DNA of 64,000 nt from Panagrolaimus kolymaensis (taxonomy: Eukaryota; Nematoda; Chromadorea; Rhabditida; Panagrolaimidae): positions 682,001 to 746,000 of the forward strand of contig JAJQJQ010000003.1 in the NCBI GenBank assembly GCA_028622995.1, given 5' to 3'. The first letter of the stretch is position 1. Each line of letters begins with the position of its first letter. A program made the translations under genes and the position numbers. Under the pieces are notes generated by a model. That model had not been told where the DNA came from and made no database searches. It saw nothing but the letters and a program-made list of their open reading frames with translations. Below, in pieces: positions 13,116-25,380 of the stretch.

Positions 13116-16100
13116 TATCGTTGGAGGCAGGCTGAAGCAGCAATGAGGCAAATAATAATAATAATAATTACAACAACAACAATCAAACAATTAAGTAATA
13201 ATAATGCCTTGTTATTATCGAGGAAGGATAGAGACACAGAAAGAGATGGAGAGAGTTAATAACCTGCCGAAAAGTTGTTAATACCAGGCAATTACTTTAC
13301 AAGTCAATTAATAATATGTAGCGGGCGTCGGCAAATATATACACACACGCGTTGGATGGTTAAAATAATTATGATCAAATAATAATGATGACCCAAGAAG
13401 AAGAAAATAGCTATGCTCGTTTTCCACTTCTTTCTTTCTTCTTCGTGTTTTGAGTTAATCGCTTCCAATCACACGATAATAATAATTTATTTTATTTGAA
13501 CCCTCTTTTTTTCTCCTTCTCGCTATTATTTTTTTTTCAAATCGTTTAACACACGAGGAGAGAGAGAGAAGAGTAAATTACACAGTGTTGTCGGCAATTA
13601 GAATTTGAAGAGACAGAATCTCAAAATGAATAAATATTTTTGTGAGAAGAAGCGAAAAAAAGGATTACAGGACAGCCAAGTTGAAGAAGTGCGGTTGATG
13701 TCTTCAAACAAAAAAAGCGTCGTAGTTTTTTTCTTCTTCGCTTTTTCAGTTGTCTTCTTTCAATGTTTTGCTGCTCATTTTTGCCTCTGTATGTGTGTTT
13801 ATGTGAAGTTGGGGTATATTTTTGTTTGATATTTTTATGCTCCACCCCATTTTTATAAGTCTAACTATTTTTTCATTGGTTGAGTTGTCGATACCAAATA
13901 TTTCAAGATAGCCATTCGTTAACTAAGAAAAGACCCGCCTTCGCGTCCCTCTTCCTCTTTTTTCTCTTTTGGAAGGCAAAAAAGTTTGTCCGATAAAAAA
14001 AAGATGTGGAAGAAACAGTGACGATGATGCACACGACAGTGTCGGTACTCGTTCAACAACATCCACGACAGCATGGGGTTCCATCGAAGACAAAAAAAAA
14101 GAAAATAAAGAATAGCTCACCGTTGTTGTTGGTTGATGTTTTTGCCCTCCAAGAGCATGAATGCATAGGCGCGCGAGAAGCCCGTGTTTTAGATGACAAC
14201 GATGGCGGTGACGACGCCCTCCAGGAACATAATTGCCCCGTACAACCCTGAACCTATTGAAAAGGCCAAGTAACAAAAAAAAAGTTCTAGAAGTAAAAAA
14301 AATCTTCGCCGATAAAGAACAACAGAATCCGATGGTTTACATACATACAATAAAAAGAAACGATGGTAGTAGGTCTTCATTCTTTTTTGGGTTGAAGTAA
14401 AAATCCTTTGTCTTGAAATGAAATAAAAAAAAGAATGACGAAGTAGTACGAGTGAGTATATTTATGGTTTGAAGACTCATATATGGAAGTTTTTTTATTT
14501 CTGTATACTTTCGGCATTGATATTGTTCATCCTCAAATCGAGCGAGTGAAATGTCCTTCAAAAAACAAAAAAAAGAAGACAGAGACGAAAAAATACCGGA
14601 AGATGAATGGCACTTTTTTGTTTTTGTTCGGATTACCACAATTATTTGGCACTTGATGAATTTGATGAGTTCATGCAATGATAAGTAATAAAAAAAAATT
14701 GGTGTGCTTTTGCGATTCTTTGCTTAAAAGATTTTTCAATTTTTATTGTTTATTTCAATTTAAAAAATTTTGATAAAACAAAGTTTTATTTTTTGCTTAA
14801 CAAATAATTTAATATAAATACATATATTTTAAAGTTGGTAAAAAAATAAAAGAAATCAAATGAACAAACGAAACCGTGGTTGTTGAACATTCTTTAAAAA
14901 AATATATATGGTTGGTTCTCCTCTTCACTCGACGACGACTTGAACATCCGCTTTTGGCTCAACTCCTTTTCACTCATTCACCACTTCCTTCCGTTTACCC
15001 TTCTATCAAGAAGGGTAGTTTTTGTGTGATGGTGAATTTCTTACTCTATATTATTATGAAAGAATAATAAAAAAAAAGTAAAATAAAAAAGGGTACTATT
15101 TTTCTTTTCTTTTTTTCTTGGATTTTGTGGAAAAAGTAAAAAAATATTGTCGTCTTTTTCTCTCTGGAAAGAAAAGGAGGGTCCATCCAGCCCACACACT
15201 CTCTTCAAAAGCAATTTTAAAATAATAACAAGAGAATGAAGGCAAAAAAGTATGTGTGTGTTTATATAATTGACATAAATTACCGTATCATTAGCAGGTG
15301 ATTGCCAATAATTTGCGTGGCAGGCGGTCGGCCACAACAACATTAAAAAAAACAAATTTGCGTTCCATCATTATTTATTTTTTATTTCTGCTGCTCCTGC
15401 CAGTTGGGAAGAAGAAGGAAAATAAGAAAATGGTTGAATTTTATTTTTTTGAAGTTTTTGCTGTTAGAAAAGAATAAAGTTTAATAATTATCTTTTATCG
15501 TTTTCATTATTTTTCTTTTTTGCATTACCATGTTTTTAATATTTTTTTCCTTTTATTTTTTGCAAAAGAATCATTCATTGTTGGTTATTGGCTCGTTTTG
15601 TTTACTTAATACTCTTGTCCTTTTCATCACTTGAATAAATGTCATGAGTAGTAGTGGCTGTTAGTTGTTACAGTAGCATTTTCTCCTTTTTTACAAAAAA
15701 ATGTTAAAAACAAAAAAGTATCTTTTTTCTTTAACACCTTGAGGCACGTGGTCGTTTTGGCTGGCGCAGGTGCATCTCTATTATCCGCTCCTTTCTCTTC
15801 TTATTTTTTTCGAATATTGCGCAACTTTTTTTTAAAGCTTAGATTTTATCTCTCACAAAAAAAAAGAAAAAGAAAAACCACAACCAGCTTGCGTAGAAGC
15901 TCAAGTCAGTTATATTCTTCGTTATAGTCGTCATAAAATTGAGGTCGTCGTATTAATACACTCCTCCTTGGCACGCGTCTCGTCAACATCCATCATTTGC
16001 ATATATTTTTAATACTGTATCAATCCAGAGAAAGGAGATCGAGAGAGACAGATCATTCCTTCTCTTTCCCATTCTTTCCGCGTGCACGAACGAGAGTCAT

Positions 16101-19100
16101 CTGTATTGAAAAAAAAGAGAGGGAAAACGTACCTGAGCCGGCTTCCTTTTTAAAATATCAAAGCTTGAAAAAACAATATATGAGAAAGGTAATGCCGCCG
16201 CCATATAATACAAAAGAAGAATAACAGAGAAAAAAAGCAACCGAAAAAAACTTTTGAAACGTGCGCCGATATTTTTTTTTCTTCTTCCTCCTTCTGATCG
16301 TGTCTATCCATCGATGACAGATGGAATTTAAAATAAAATAGAGAGGGAGACTTCATCAATTGTTTTTTTCATTCAGCAGTAAAGTTTTTTTTGGCGCTAA
16401 TTTTTTTTGAAAATAATTTATTGATTTTAGTAATAAAAAAATCGTTGCCTTTGGTAAATCTCTTTTTTGAAAGGAATCTTATCGAAAAAAAGAAAAGATA
16501 TATAGAGTTCTTCTGTAAGGTGAGGGAATGTTTGACTCTTCTTATTTATTTTTTTCTCACCATAAAAAGAGAAAAAGATAGATACAACAAAACTGGATCA
16601 TTTCGATGACGACGTCGACGAGAAAAAGTGAGGAATGAACTGATGCAGAAGAAAATTGACTCTCTTTTTCATTTTTGAAGAATCAGACAGAGAGAGTTTT
16701 TTGAAAATAAAAAAGCCAACGACGAACGAATGCGGTATCCTGTTTGATCCATGAATGGAAGGAAAAAAAGAAGGGGTTCACTTTTTTTTTCTTCTTCTAT
16801 CTATCTACCTTTGTACAAAATGTTGCTTGCTGGCTTGCTTTTTTGGCTTGTCGGAGACTCGTTTTATTTTCCACAACCGATAATTTTATTGGCTCATTTA
16901 TTCAATTCATTGCGGGGATCTTTTTTGATTTTTAAACATTTTTTTCGCAACAGATGATGATATTGCCAATTTGTCAATAAGTATGTACTAAAAAATAAAC
17001 GATGATGATGGGAAAATAGGAAAATAAAATAGAGACCGTTTTGAAAAAAAAGAAAGAAAAAAAAAACTTGCACAAATAATGAAAATCTTTTAAATTTTTT
17101 TATTTCAATGTCCTTTCTTTTTCAAATATTTTTATTTAAATTTTTTTAAAATAAAATGTAACCACCTGTCAGTCAGTTAGGCTGTACCTAAACCTAAACC
17201 AAAACCAACCAGCCTCATCACTCAAAATTTTTTTTACCTTAATTATTATTTCTTTTTCTTCTTCTTGATTGAGTGCTGCTGAATGACATACCTGCATTTT
17301 TGACCTTTTGAGCATGAGCGCCGCTCCTCCAGGATGGATGGAAACCATGAAGACTTTACTTTCTTTTTCAATTCTTAGAAGAAGAAAAAAAATAAAAAGA
17401 AATAAAGAAATTGAAAAAATTCATTGTCTCATATTTTTAGGCACCCCACTGCGGTTTAACACATGTTTCTTAGGTTCAAGGCAGGAGGTCTTTTTTCTTT
17501 TTTTTGGCAAAAGGAAGGCTGAGCAGAAGATAGACAAAAAAAGCTACGGTAAATGGTTGCATCTCGATCGAATGTGAGCAACAATGGAAAAACGATGTTC
17601 AAAGATAGATTTTTTTTGGATCGAAGCAAGTCCATGTTTTTTACCAAAAAAAAAAAAAATCTGAGACCACTGTGACAAAAAAAACTAACAATGCAAAAGA
17701 AATTTGACTACCGCAAGGGTCGTCAGTTTTCACCTTCGAGGATTTTAAGAAGCAATTGTTTTTCGTGTATGGTTCGCTTCCCGCTCAAATAAGCTGCTGC
17801 TGTTGGTACCTGCAGGATAAATATAAAATCGGCCGGCAAAAAAATGCTTTGATGCAAGGAAGAAGAAAAAAAACAATAATAAGTCGCGTGTCAAAAATTG
17901 CTTCAAGAATAACGCAAGTATAACCCTTAAAACGATTTCACACCTTTTCAAATTCTTACCATAAAATTTTTTATGGGATGCAATAAGAAAATCTTTGAAA
18001 ATCAGCATCGTAATGTTCAAATAAGGAAAATTTTATTTATAAAAATTTTTTAAAAAAAGTACACGAGTTTTTGTTTTTGAGAAGAAAAATTTTAAAGCAT
18101 CCTAAAAAGGGACTTTGATTGATAGCCATCGGTCACGGATTTTAAAAAAGAATAGTTATCGACGACGACTCCGGAAACAGTTGTAGTTTTAGAAGCGACC
18201 CGGAAGTCGGAAATACTCAATAAAGGAGCTTTACTTTTTCTTTTCTTTTTTACAAAATCTATATATTTTTCACTTCCTTAGGTTGTCTATCTTCTCTTTC
18301 TTTTTTTTCAAACTTCATTTCCTACCGTAATAAAAGAGAAGAGGAAAAGAGAGCAAAGGTTTCTCATATTTTTTTGTTTAAGGTTTTTTTCTTTCATCAC
18401 ATGATATTCATTTTTTCTTTGCGTTCTTTTGTCATCTTCAAAGCTCCTGCAAAAAGTAAAAGAAAGAAAGGTTTTACTTTAGTTTACTTTAGTTTTTTTG
18501 TCAGTATCATAATTGATTGCCGGATGTAGCTTTAAAATGTCGGTAAAACTTTCTTTTCCACTATAGTTGGGGACAAAGTTTCCGGCGTAGTGAAGCTGCT
18601 TTTAGTTTTTTTGCGCATGGAGAAGAAACACCACCAGCAATTATCTATCTATCTATCGTCTCTCCATGTGCCACAATTTTTTAGCGCTTCACGTTGTTTT
18701 AGGTTGTGACGACGACAAAGATGTTGGACCAACACAAAAAAAAAATAAAATACATAGTACCTAATAATTTTTTATTTAATCCAAAAGGTAAACATATAGC
18801 AAGCAAAACAGTCGTTTTTGGTTATCGTCTTCAAAAACATTTAAAAACCAATGAAAAGTAATAATTGTAATTGCAGAAGAATAAAACAAAAAACTTTTTT
18901 CTTCGTTGTTTTTATTTTCAAACCCCAACAACGACAACAGAAAAATGACAAAACAGTGGCTTGCTAATTTTCAGAAGAAAAAAGAAGTGTCAATCTAATT
19001 TTTTGCGTTAACATTAAAGTTTTCTTCCTTTCCTTTTTTATGACGATGGCTCCAAGGATCCACCAACCACCATTGTTATTTGAATATCCTCATTTTTTTG

Positions 19101-20738
19101 TCTTCTTTTTTTCTTTCTTTCTACAGTACCTATTACTACTATTTTGACGTGACAAGGTCGTGTTTGTTTCTCTCTTCTTCTTTTTTTCTGTCAACTTTAA
19201 AACAAGAAAAAAATAGAATAGAAATAAAGAAAAAAGGAGCAATCCGAGCATGGATCGGTCTATCTTTTTTTTGACTCTCTCAATTGTCCTTGAAAAATAA
19301 CAAACATACAAACGCTCCACCAAATCCTCTCTTTCATTCAATTTTTTTTTATTTCTGTAAATAATTTCTACAGAAAAGCAGAAATACATAAAATGATCAT
19401 CAATGTAAATAAAAAAAGTTTCTTCAATACATTTGTTGCTAAATTCCATTCGCTTCATTAAATGTCGTCGCCACAGGTGATTTAGAAAAAATAAAGAAAA
19501 ATCAACAACAAAAAACATTAAAAATGTGCGAATTTAGTCATTCGTGTCTATGTATCTTCTGGCTATCCAAAATCATCTTATTCAAAAACAGGTGCAAATA
19601 AAGCATCTCAATCAAAATAAAAATAGAATAAATTTTTTAGATTTTTACAGTTTTTTTTATCTTTTTCCGGCTTACCATAAAAAAGGCCATCACTTTTTTT
19701 TCTCCTCATAAAACCTTCATTTTTTTTAATCTTAAAAAAACAATAAACCACTGCGTTAAGGATTTTTGTGCCGAATTGATGATGCTGCAATAGTCTTTCT
19801 TTATTCATTTTTTTTATATGGTGGCGCCATTTTTTCATGACCGCGTTCAAGCAACCACTTCTTCTTGTTCTTAAAGCAGCGGCTAAAAAGCTCTCAATTA
19901 CAAGATCCAATTGAGCGTGCTTTCGAATTCTCTGCAACAGGAGGGAGAACGCCGCCCGAGAAGATGATTACAGGTTTAAGCCAGTTTCTTCGCCGACTCA
20001 CGACTGACTGGATATAAAACCAAATAAAAGCGGCGGTGAGAAATTTTTTTTGAATTGTTTATTTGTCACTTTTTTCTTTTTTTATTTTATTTATTTGCCC
20101 GGGCAAAACAGCACATGAATGAGTCAATGCCAAAAAAAGATTGAAGGAAAAAAACTTTTATTGCTTTAAAAAAAGAAAAAAGATTGCGCAAGATCATGGC
20201 ACTATAAAAACTTCCAAGAAAAAAAAAGAAGTGAGCGGATTGTAAAGTCATAAAAATATTTTTTTGTTGAAAGAAGAAAATAAAAAGTTGACGCGCGGCT
20301 TCCGACGACCGACGGGCGACAGGATAATATTTTCTATTTTTATTTTTTTATGTTTGCAACTCCAAGTTGTTAAAAAATTGTGCCGAAAAAGGAGAAAAGT
20401 CAAGTTTTTGGAGGAACAAAAGCTTCTTTATAAAATACCGACCGCTTCTTATATGAAAAATTGCTTTTCATTTTTGGGGAATAAATGAAAAAATATTTTT
20501 GGAAATGAAATAATTAAATATTAAAACCTCATGGGGTTTAATAATGAAAGCAAGTAAATGAAAGACAATGTTATTTAAAATATGCAAAAAGTGATAATGA
20601 ACAAACTTAAAAAGAGCAAAAGAAGCAAATAAAAAATATCCCGGAAATGACATTTATGAATGCAAGAATTCACGCTTCATAAAGTCAAGAAAGGGAAAAG
20701 GCAAAATATTTGGACAAAAAAATGAAACACTAATAATA
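13116..20738. other. 7.6-kb gene-poor region upstream of Distal-less
   Basis: I found no convincing gene here. The sequence is poly-A/T with purine/pyrimidine tracts, an AAT/CAA microsatellite at 13149-13187, a GA-rich run at 13557-13572, TATC units near 18641-18657, and scattered CG-containing islands of the type cgacgacg (for example 14929, 16605, 18160). Open frames at 14006-14251, 19090-19518 and 19608-19937 are low-complexity and lack motifs or splice partners. Placement upstream of a homeobox gene suggests cis-regulatory DNA, which is not demonstrable by eye. Confidence 0.45.
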
Positions 20739-21155
20739 ATGGAAGAAAGATGGAAAATACGTGAAAAATTGGAAGAACAATCAATAAAATTAAAAGAAAC
20801 TGAAGATAAATTAGCTGAAATTTGGAAAAATCATCATGAATTAAGGTATTCTACCGGCGGTGGAAATAATAATGGAATGGCAAGGTTAGTTTGAAAACGT
20901 GAAAACCCTTTAAAAAAGCAGCACATTTTTTTTTTCAGAAATGCCAAAGTTCTTGAAACTTTTTACACTCTCGCAAATACAACCAATACCATCAAAGCCG
21001 AAATCGAGTCCACTAAAAGTCAATCAACAAAGCCGAAAAACACTGCCACTAATTTGCCTTCTTTGGACCAAACTTTAGAAAATACTCTCAAATCAAAAAA
21101 ATTAGAACGAAAAGCAAAAGAATGCGTTTTAAATTATTTTAGTGAAAATAACTAA
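20739..21155 (+). CDS. Small coiled-coil protein, function unknown; 5' end uncertain
   Basis: Two exons (20739-20884, 20939-21155) joined by a 54-bp intron (AG|GTTAGT...TTTTTCAG) encode about 120 residues. The first exon forms a charged amphipathic helix, from MEERWKIREKLEEQ through ETEDKLAEIWKNHHELR, followed by a Gly/Asn linker. The second is Ser/Thr/Lys-rich and ends LERKAKECVLNYFSENN. I do not recognise the family. The frame stays open upstream to 20601 (stop at 20598-20600), so an earlier start or an upstream exon is possible. The gene converges on the acyl-CoA dehydrogenase gene with only 174 bp between stops. Codon use and the clean splice pair support it being real. Confidence 0.55.
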
Positions 21156-21329
21156 CTAAACCATGCTTTTATTTTATTACACTTTCTTTAAAAAAAATTT
21201 TAAAACAAAAAATAATAATATTTTCAAAATTGCAAATTTCAAAGAAATAAAAAATAAAGCTTTTTATTATACACAAAAATATTTTTGTTGTTGTTTGAAA
21301 GCAGAAAAACAGCTAGCAATTATCTTTAT

Positions 21330-23222
21330 TTATTTTGTTTTTTCATTCATATATTTTGAAATAATCGATAACATAACTTCATCACAGCCTCCAGCAATGG
21401 AAAAAAGTCTTAAATCACGATAAAATCTACTTACAAGATTATCCCATGTATAACCATTTCCGCCCCAATACTGAAAAAACAAAAAAATACAATTTTTTCT
21501 TTCAAAATTTATGCATATTTTTTTATTTACCTGCAAACAATTATCTGTTATAACCCTTGCAAGTCGAGCAGCTTTTAATTTGGCCATACTTGCTAAAGGC
21601 GTAACATTATTTCCACCTAATTTTTCTAACACCGCTCGATATAATAATGATTTAACTGCTTCAAGTTCTGTGGTCATTTCGGCTAATTTATATTTAACTG
21701 ATTGATTGTTAATAACGGGTTCTCCAAAAATTTTTCTTTCCTTTGTATATTCCATTGTCATATTTAAAACCTTGCTTAATGGTTCTAACACTGAAAAAAA
21801 AAGAAAGGATAAATAAAAATGTGTTATCATTTTTTTATTTCTCAAATGCTATGTTTGGGATTAAAAAACAGGTTGTAGTTTCTTCCTTTAGGCAAAAAGA
21901 ATAACAAAAAAATTAAAGATGGATAAAAATTTCTGGAATGATAAAATCAATAATTGTAGTTTGTTAAATTAAGTTTTGGAATTTCAAAGAAACTTTTATC
22001 TATTTTTCAACTAAAAATGAAGAAATGAATTTTGATGACAAAAACAAAATAAAAAAATGCAAAAAGATGCTAAAATTTAAGAATCAAGCCATTTCTCATT
22101 GAATTTAAATTTTTTAACTTGGTAAATTACGTTAATTAGTTTTTTTCTTTTTTTTTGCGGTTAAAAAATTCTTTAGAAAAATAAGTACTTACAAACTGCA
22201 ACAGCTACCAATCGTTCATCTTGGAATTGGGCCATCTGGTACACGAATCCTCGACCTTCTTCACCAATAATATTTCTTGATGGAACTCGAACACTATCAA
22301 AATAAATTTCGGCTGTATCTGATGCATGCATACCTAATTTTTCAATTTGGCGTCCTAATTTTATTCCTGAAAAAATTTCAGAGAAATTAAACATCATTGA
22401 TCGTGAAAAAAGTTGTTTCTTACCCGGTTCATTGAGATTAACACAAACTAAACTTTTATTTCGATGATTAGATGAATTTTGGTTTGTGTTTAATAAAAGG
22501 CAAATCCAATCAGCTTGATGTCCATTGGTTATCCATTGTTTACTTCCATTTATAATTAAATCATCCTCATGCCAATGTGCGGATGTTTGAATTGCTTTAA
22601 ATTGCAAAAATCAAATATTTGTTTAATTTAAAAATCACACCTACAAGCTACATCACTGCCAGCACAAGCTTCACTAACTCCAAGGCAAGACACGCGATCA
22701 CCCATCATTGATGGAAGCAAAAATTCATGTTTGAGATAATCTGAACCATAATCGGAAAGAGCTGGAGTGGCCATATCTGATTGCACCGCTGCAGCCATGG
22801 GAATAGCAGCGCAATTAATTTTACCCATGGTTTCGGCAACTACTACGGAATATGAAAAATCTAATCCAAGACCGCCATATTCTAAAATTGCTTCATTTGA
22901 AACTCCTTTCTTTTCTTTTTTGAAAAATTCAAGTTTACCTATAGGTTTATTAACTCCAAAAATTCCAAGTTTACCAAGTTCCTTGAATAATGGTCTCGCA
23001 GGAAAACTTTTATTTCTCTCCCATTCATCAACTTTAGGATTAATTTGTTTATCAATAAACTAAAAACATTATCTTTTATATTCCCCAAAAAACGCAGAAA
23101 AATCATGCCTGTGTTAAAGTATCTGCAAATGTTAAATGACTAGGTCCATAAAGAATATGAGAAGAAACAGAAGCAATAGGTGCTGTTGCAGCTTTTATTT
23201 TATTTACAGCTTTAGCCGCCAT
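21330..23222 (-). CDS. Acyl-CoA dehydrogenase family protein
   Basis: Six exons (23109-23222, 22645-23059, 22424-22594, 22193-22366, 21531-21790, 21330-21470) encode 424 residues, the normal length for these FAD-dependent fatty-acid or branched-chain acyl-CoA oxidising enzymes. Visible motifs are GVSEACAGSDVASI (substrate/FAD loop), KQWITNG, IGEEGRGFVYQMAQFQDERLV, KERKIFGEP, the CLQYWGGNGYTWDN segment and VSRFYRDLRLFSIAGGCDEVML. The usual C-terminal catalytic Glu of the YEG motif is replaced here (IAGGCDE). A Glu in QDERLV sits where isovaleryl- and long-chain enzymes keep their base, so the enzyme probably belongs to that class. The N-terminus is basic and Ala-rich, suggesting mitochondrial import. 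Intron 1 has a GC donor (CAG|GCATGA). A Lys-rich insert, FFKKEKKGVSN, interrupts a normally tight loop. Confidence 0.92.
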
Positions 23223-24028
23223 TGTGCATTAATAGCAATAAATTTTACAATTTTTGATGAATAAATAATCCAACAATTAAATATTACGTGATTGTGTATC
23301 TCAAAAAAAGTTGAATGAATATAATCAATTAAATAACAGCTAATTGGTAAAGACAAAAAAAAAGCAGCACGCAAAAAGAAAAAAAAAAGGCTAAATCAAA
23401 CGTTTTGAAGGAAAGAAGTAGTACGTCTTTGACGACGACGCGCAGCCGCGTGAATTACTTTGATTTCATAAAATATATCTTTGAGGCGGGTTTTTTTTTC
23501 GGACTTCGGACAACACAAATACTAGTACTTGTAATAGCAGCACAACAAGGAGAGAAAAAAGTGGTAGCAGCAGCAAAAGCAAAGTGGACTTTAATCAAAG
23601 CGGGAGGATGATTGCGCTGATGAACACAATTTTAAAACTATTTTAGAATTGCGCGAAATCTTTTTTTTCCTTCTTTCATAAACGCTTATTTTTTTCTTTC
23701 AATGTTCGAACGTGGTTTATCTCTTCTTTTTTGAAGATGCTATACGCTGAAATCCAACATCGATCGTTGATGCAGAAATGGAGAAGATGGTGTTGTAATA
23801 CAAGATATTGAGAAAGAAAAAATCCGGAATAAAGAAGATGAAAAAAACGTGTAATTTCATGCAATCATGCTTTTGTTCGTTTGACTGACCACGAAATTCT
23901 TCAATCAAAAAACATTTAAAATTGCAAATTAATTTCCATAACGTTTAAAAAATTTTATTTGTAAATGATATAACTTTCAAAAAAAGTTTGAGGGATATAA
24001 CAAAAATTTTCAAGAATATTATTATTAT
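23223..24028. other. Intergenic region upstream of acyl-CoA dehydrogenase gene
   Basis: This 0.8-kb spacer contains A-runs, a CG-rich patch at about 23428-23452 (gacgacgacgcgcagccgcg) and CAGCAG/CAACAA-type repeats near 23536-23580. It should hold the promoter of the minus-strand dehydrogenase and the 3' UTR of the saposin-like gene. No gene was recognised. Confidence 0.45.
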
Positions 24029-24768
24029 TTAATGATCACAAAGTTTTAATTCTCTACAAATATTTTTTGGTGAACCACCAATTCGAGCCATACCAAATAT
24101 TTGTCTTGCATGTTCATCCACAAGTTGATCACAAACAGGTTCCATTAATCCCATTTGAGCACAACGTCTAAAAACAGATACATATGTAAAAGGTTTAAAG
24201 GGAAGAAAAAAATTTTTTTGAAGGTTATGTGTAAATATTATTTACCTGTACATCGAAGACAAAGCTGAAGTTGGGGTTGACGATGTTGAAGTGGTTACAG
24301 ATTCAGCCACCATTTCGCAAAGGACGCAAGACATGATACTGTCGTTTGCTTGTATATGGTTAACTAAAAAAATGATGTGTAAGGGGAAAATGAGGTCATA
24401 AATTTTGTTTAAAATGTTTGCACAAATTTTTGGGTAACTATGACGTGGTAAAGTAGATGTTCAAATTTTGAGACTACCTATGTTATTTGTTTATACAAGT
24501 TTTTTTGGAAGGAAGCTTTTTCCTTTTTTTTAACAAAAAGGTTTTTTTGGGAAGTTCCTTTTTATCTTTTTTTATCTGCTTTTCAAGTAACTTTGAAAGT
24601 CTATAGTTTTCCAAAAAAGTTATTTTTAAAAAAAGAAAATCAGATTCCAAAATATGCAAGAACTTTCAAAAACTTAAAAATATGTGTTCTTTATAAAAAA
24701 AACTAACCTGCAAAAAGTGCAATAAACAAAAAAATCCAAGAAGCTTTAATTATATAAGACTGCATCAT
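24029..24768 (-). CDS. Secreted saposin-like (SapB domain) protein
   Basis: Three exons (24708-24768, 24246-24363, 24029-24167) encode 105 residues, too fragmented to show as a long open frame. A signal peptide (about residues 1-26, cleaved after QA) is followed by one SapB unit with the Cys pattern C-x2-C at SCVLCEMV, then RRCAQMGL, EPVCDQLVDEHARQIF and SPKNICRELKLC. Six cysteines allow the three saposin disulfides. Nematode saposin-like (spp) proteins are secreted membrane-interacting proteins, often intestinal and sometimes antimicrobial. A Ser/Thr-rich insert (SVTTSTSSTPTSALSS) lengthens the loop after helix 1. All splice phases fit (1, then 2). The specific spp orthologue is not identified. 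Confidence 0.85.
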
Positions 24769-25380
24769 TAAAGGAATTATTGGAAGAGTTAATCCTCGAA
24801 GATATAAAATTTTATTTTAAAATGACTCGAAACTATTCCATTGAGTTTAATAATATACTGAACTTTTGACGACTTACACCTTTCCTTTCCGGATGCGGGA
24901 GTAACAAGATAGTTTTTAGTTTTGTTTTGGGCTGCTTGATGCTTCTTCTCTCATCTTTTTTTGTGCCTTACTTTTCTTCTAACTCCTACGCCATGAAAAA
25001 AAGGCGTCAAATTTTTAAGTACTATAAAAACAATGCAAACATATTTTAATAATGAAAAAAAAGAAGAAATCCTTTTTATAGAAACTCTAAAATTATTGAA
25101 TCAAATTTCTTCATTTTCTCTTGAATAATAATATTTTTCAAAATAAAGCAATGATGATAATAAAAAAAGAAAAAAGAAGAAGATTCACTTCATGATATAT
25201 GTATGATTGCAAGAGCAGAGCGCATCTTCTTTTTGTTAACACCAGTTTTTAAAACAACCTGTTTTTAATCAACCAACCAAAAAGGCGGAAATTGGGCATA
25301 TACGAGATTAAAAAAGGATGCTTAAAAGCCTTGCATAAAAGTGAAATCAAATTGCTTATCAAAATATCAGTTAATCAAAT
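24769..25380. other. Divergent promoter region between saposin-like and secreted-precursor genes
   Basis: About 0.6 kb of AT-rich DNA lies between two divergently transcribed genes for secreted proteins. Nothing else was recognised. Shared regulation is possible but not shown. Confidence 0.4.

Noticed and set aside
14006..14251. Plus-strand frame with a protein-like composition (starting MEETVTMMH)
   Set aside because: Contains a poly-Lys run from an A tract, overlaps equally long frames on the other strand, no domain.
17170..17215. Telomere-like TTAGGC and CCTAAACC words
   Set aside because: Single, irregular units, not an array.
19608..19937. Minus-strand frame starting MQRIRKHAQLDLVIESF
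   Set aside because: No signal, domain or splice partner; ends in A/T-run translation.
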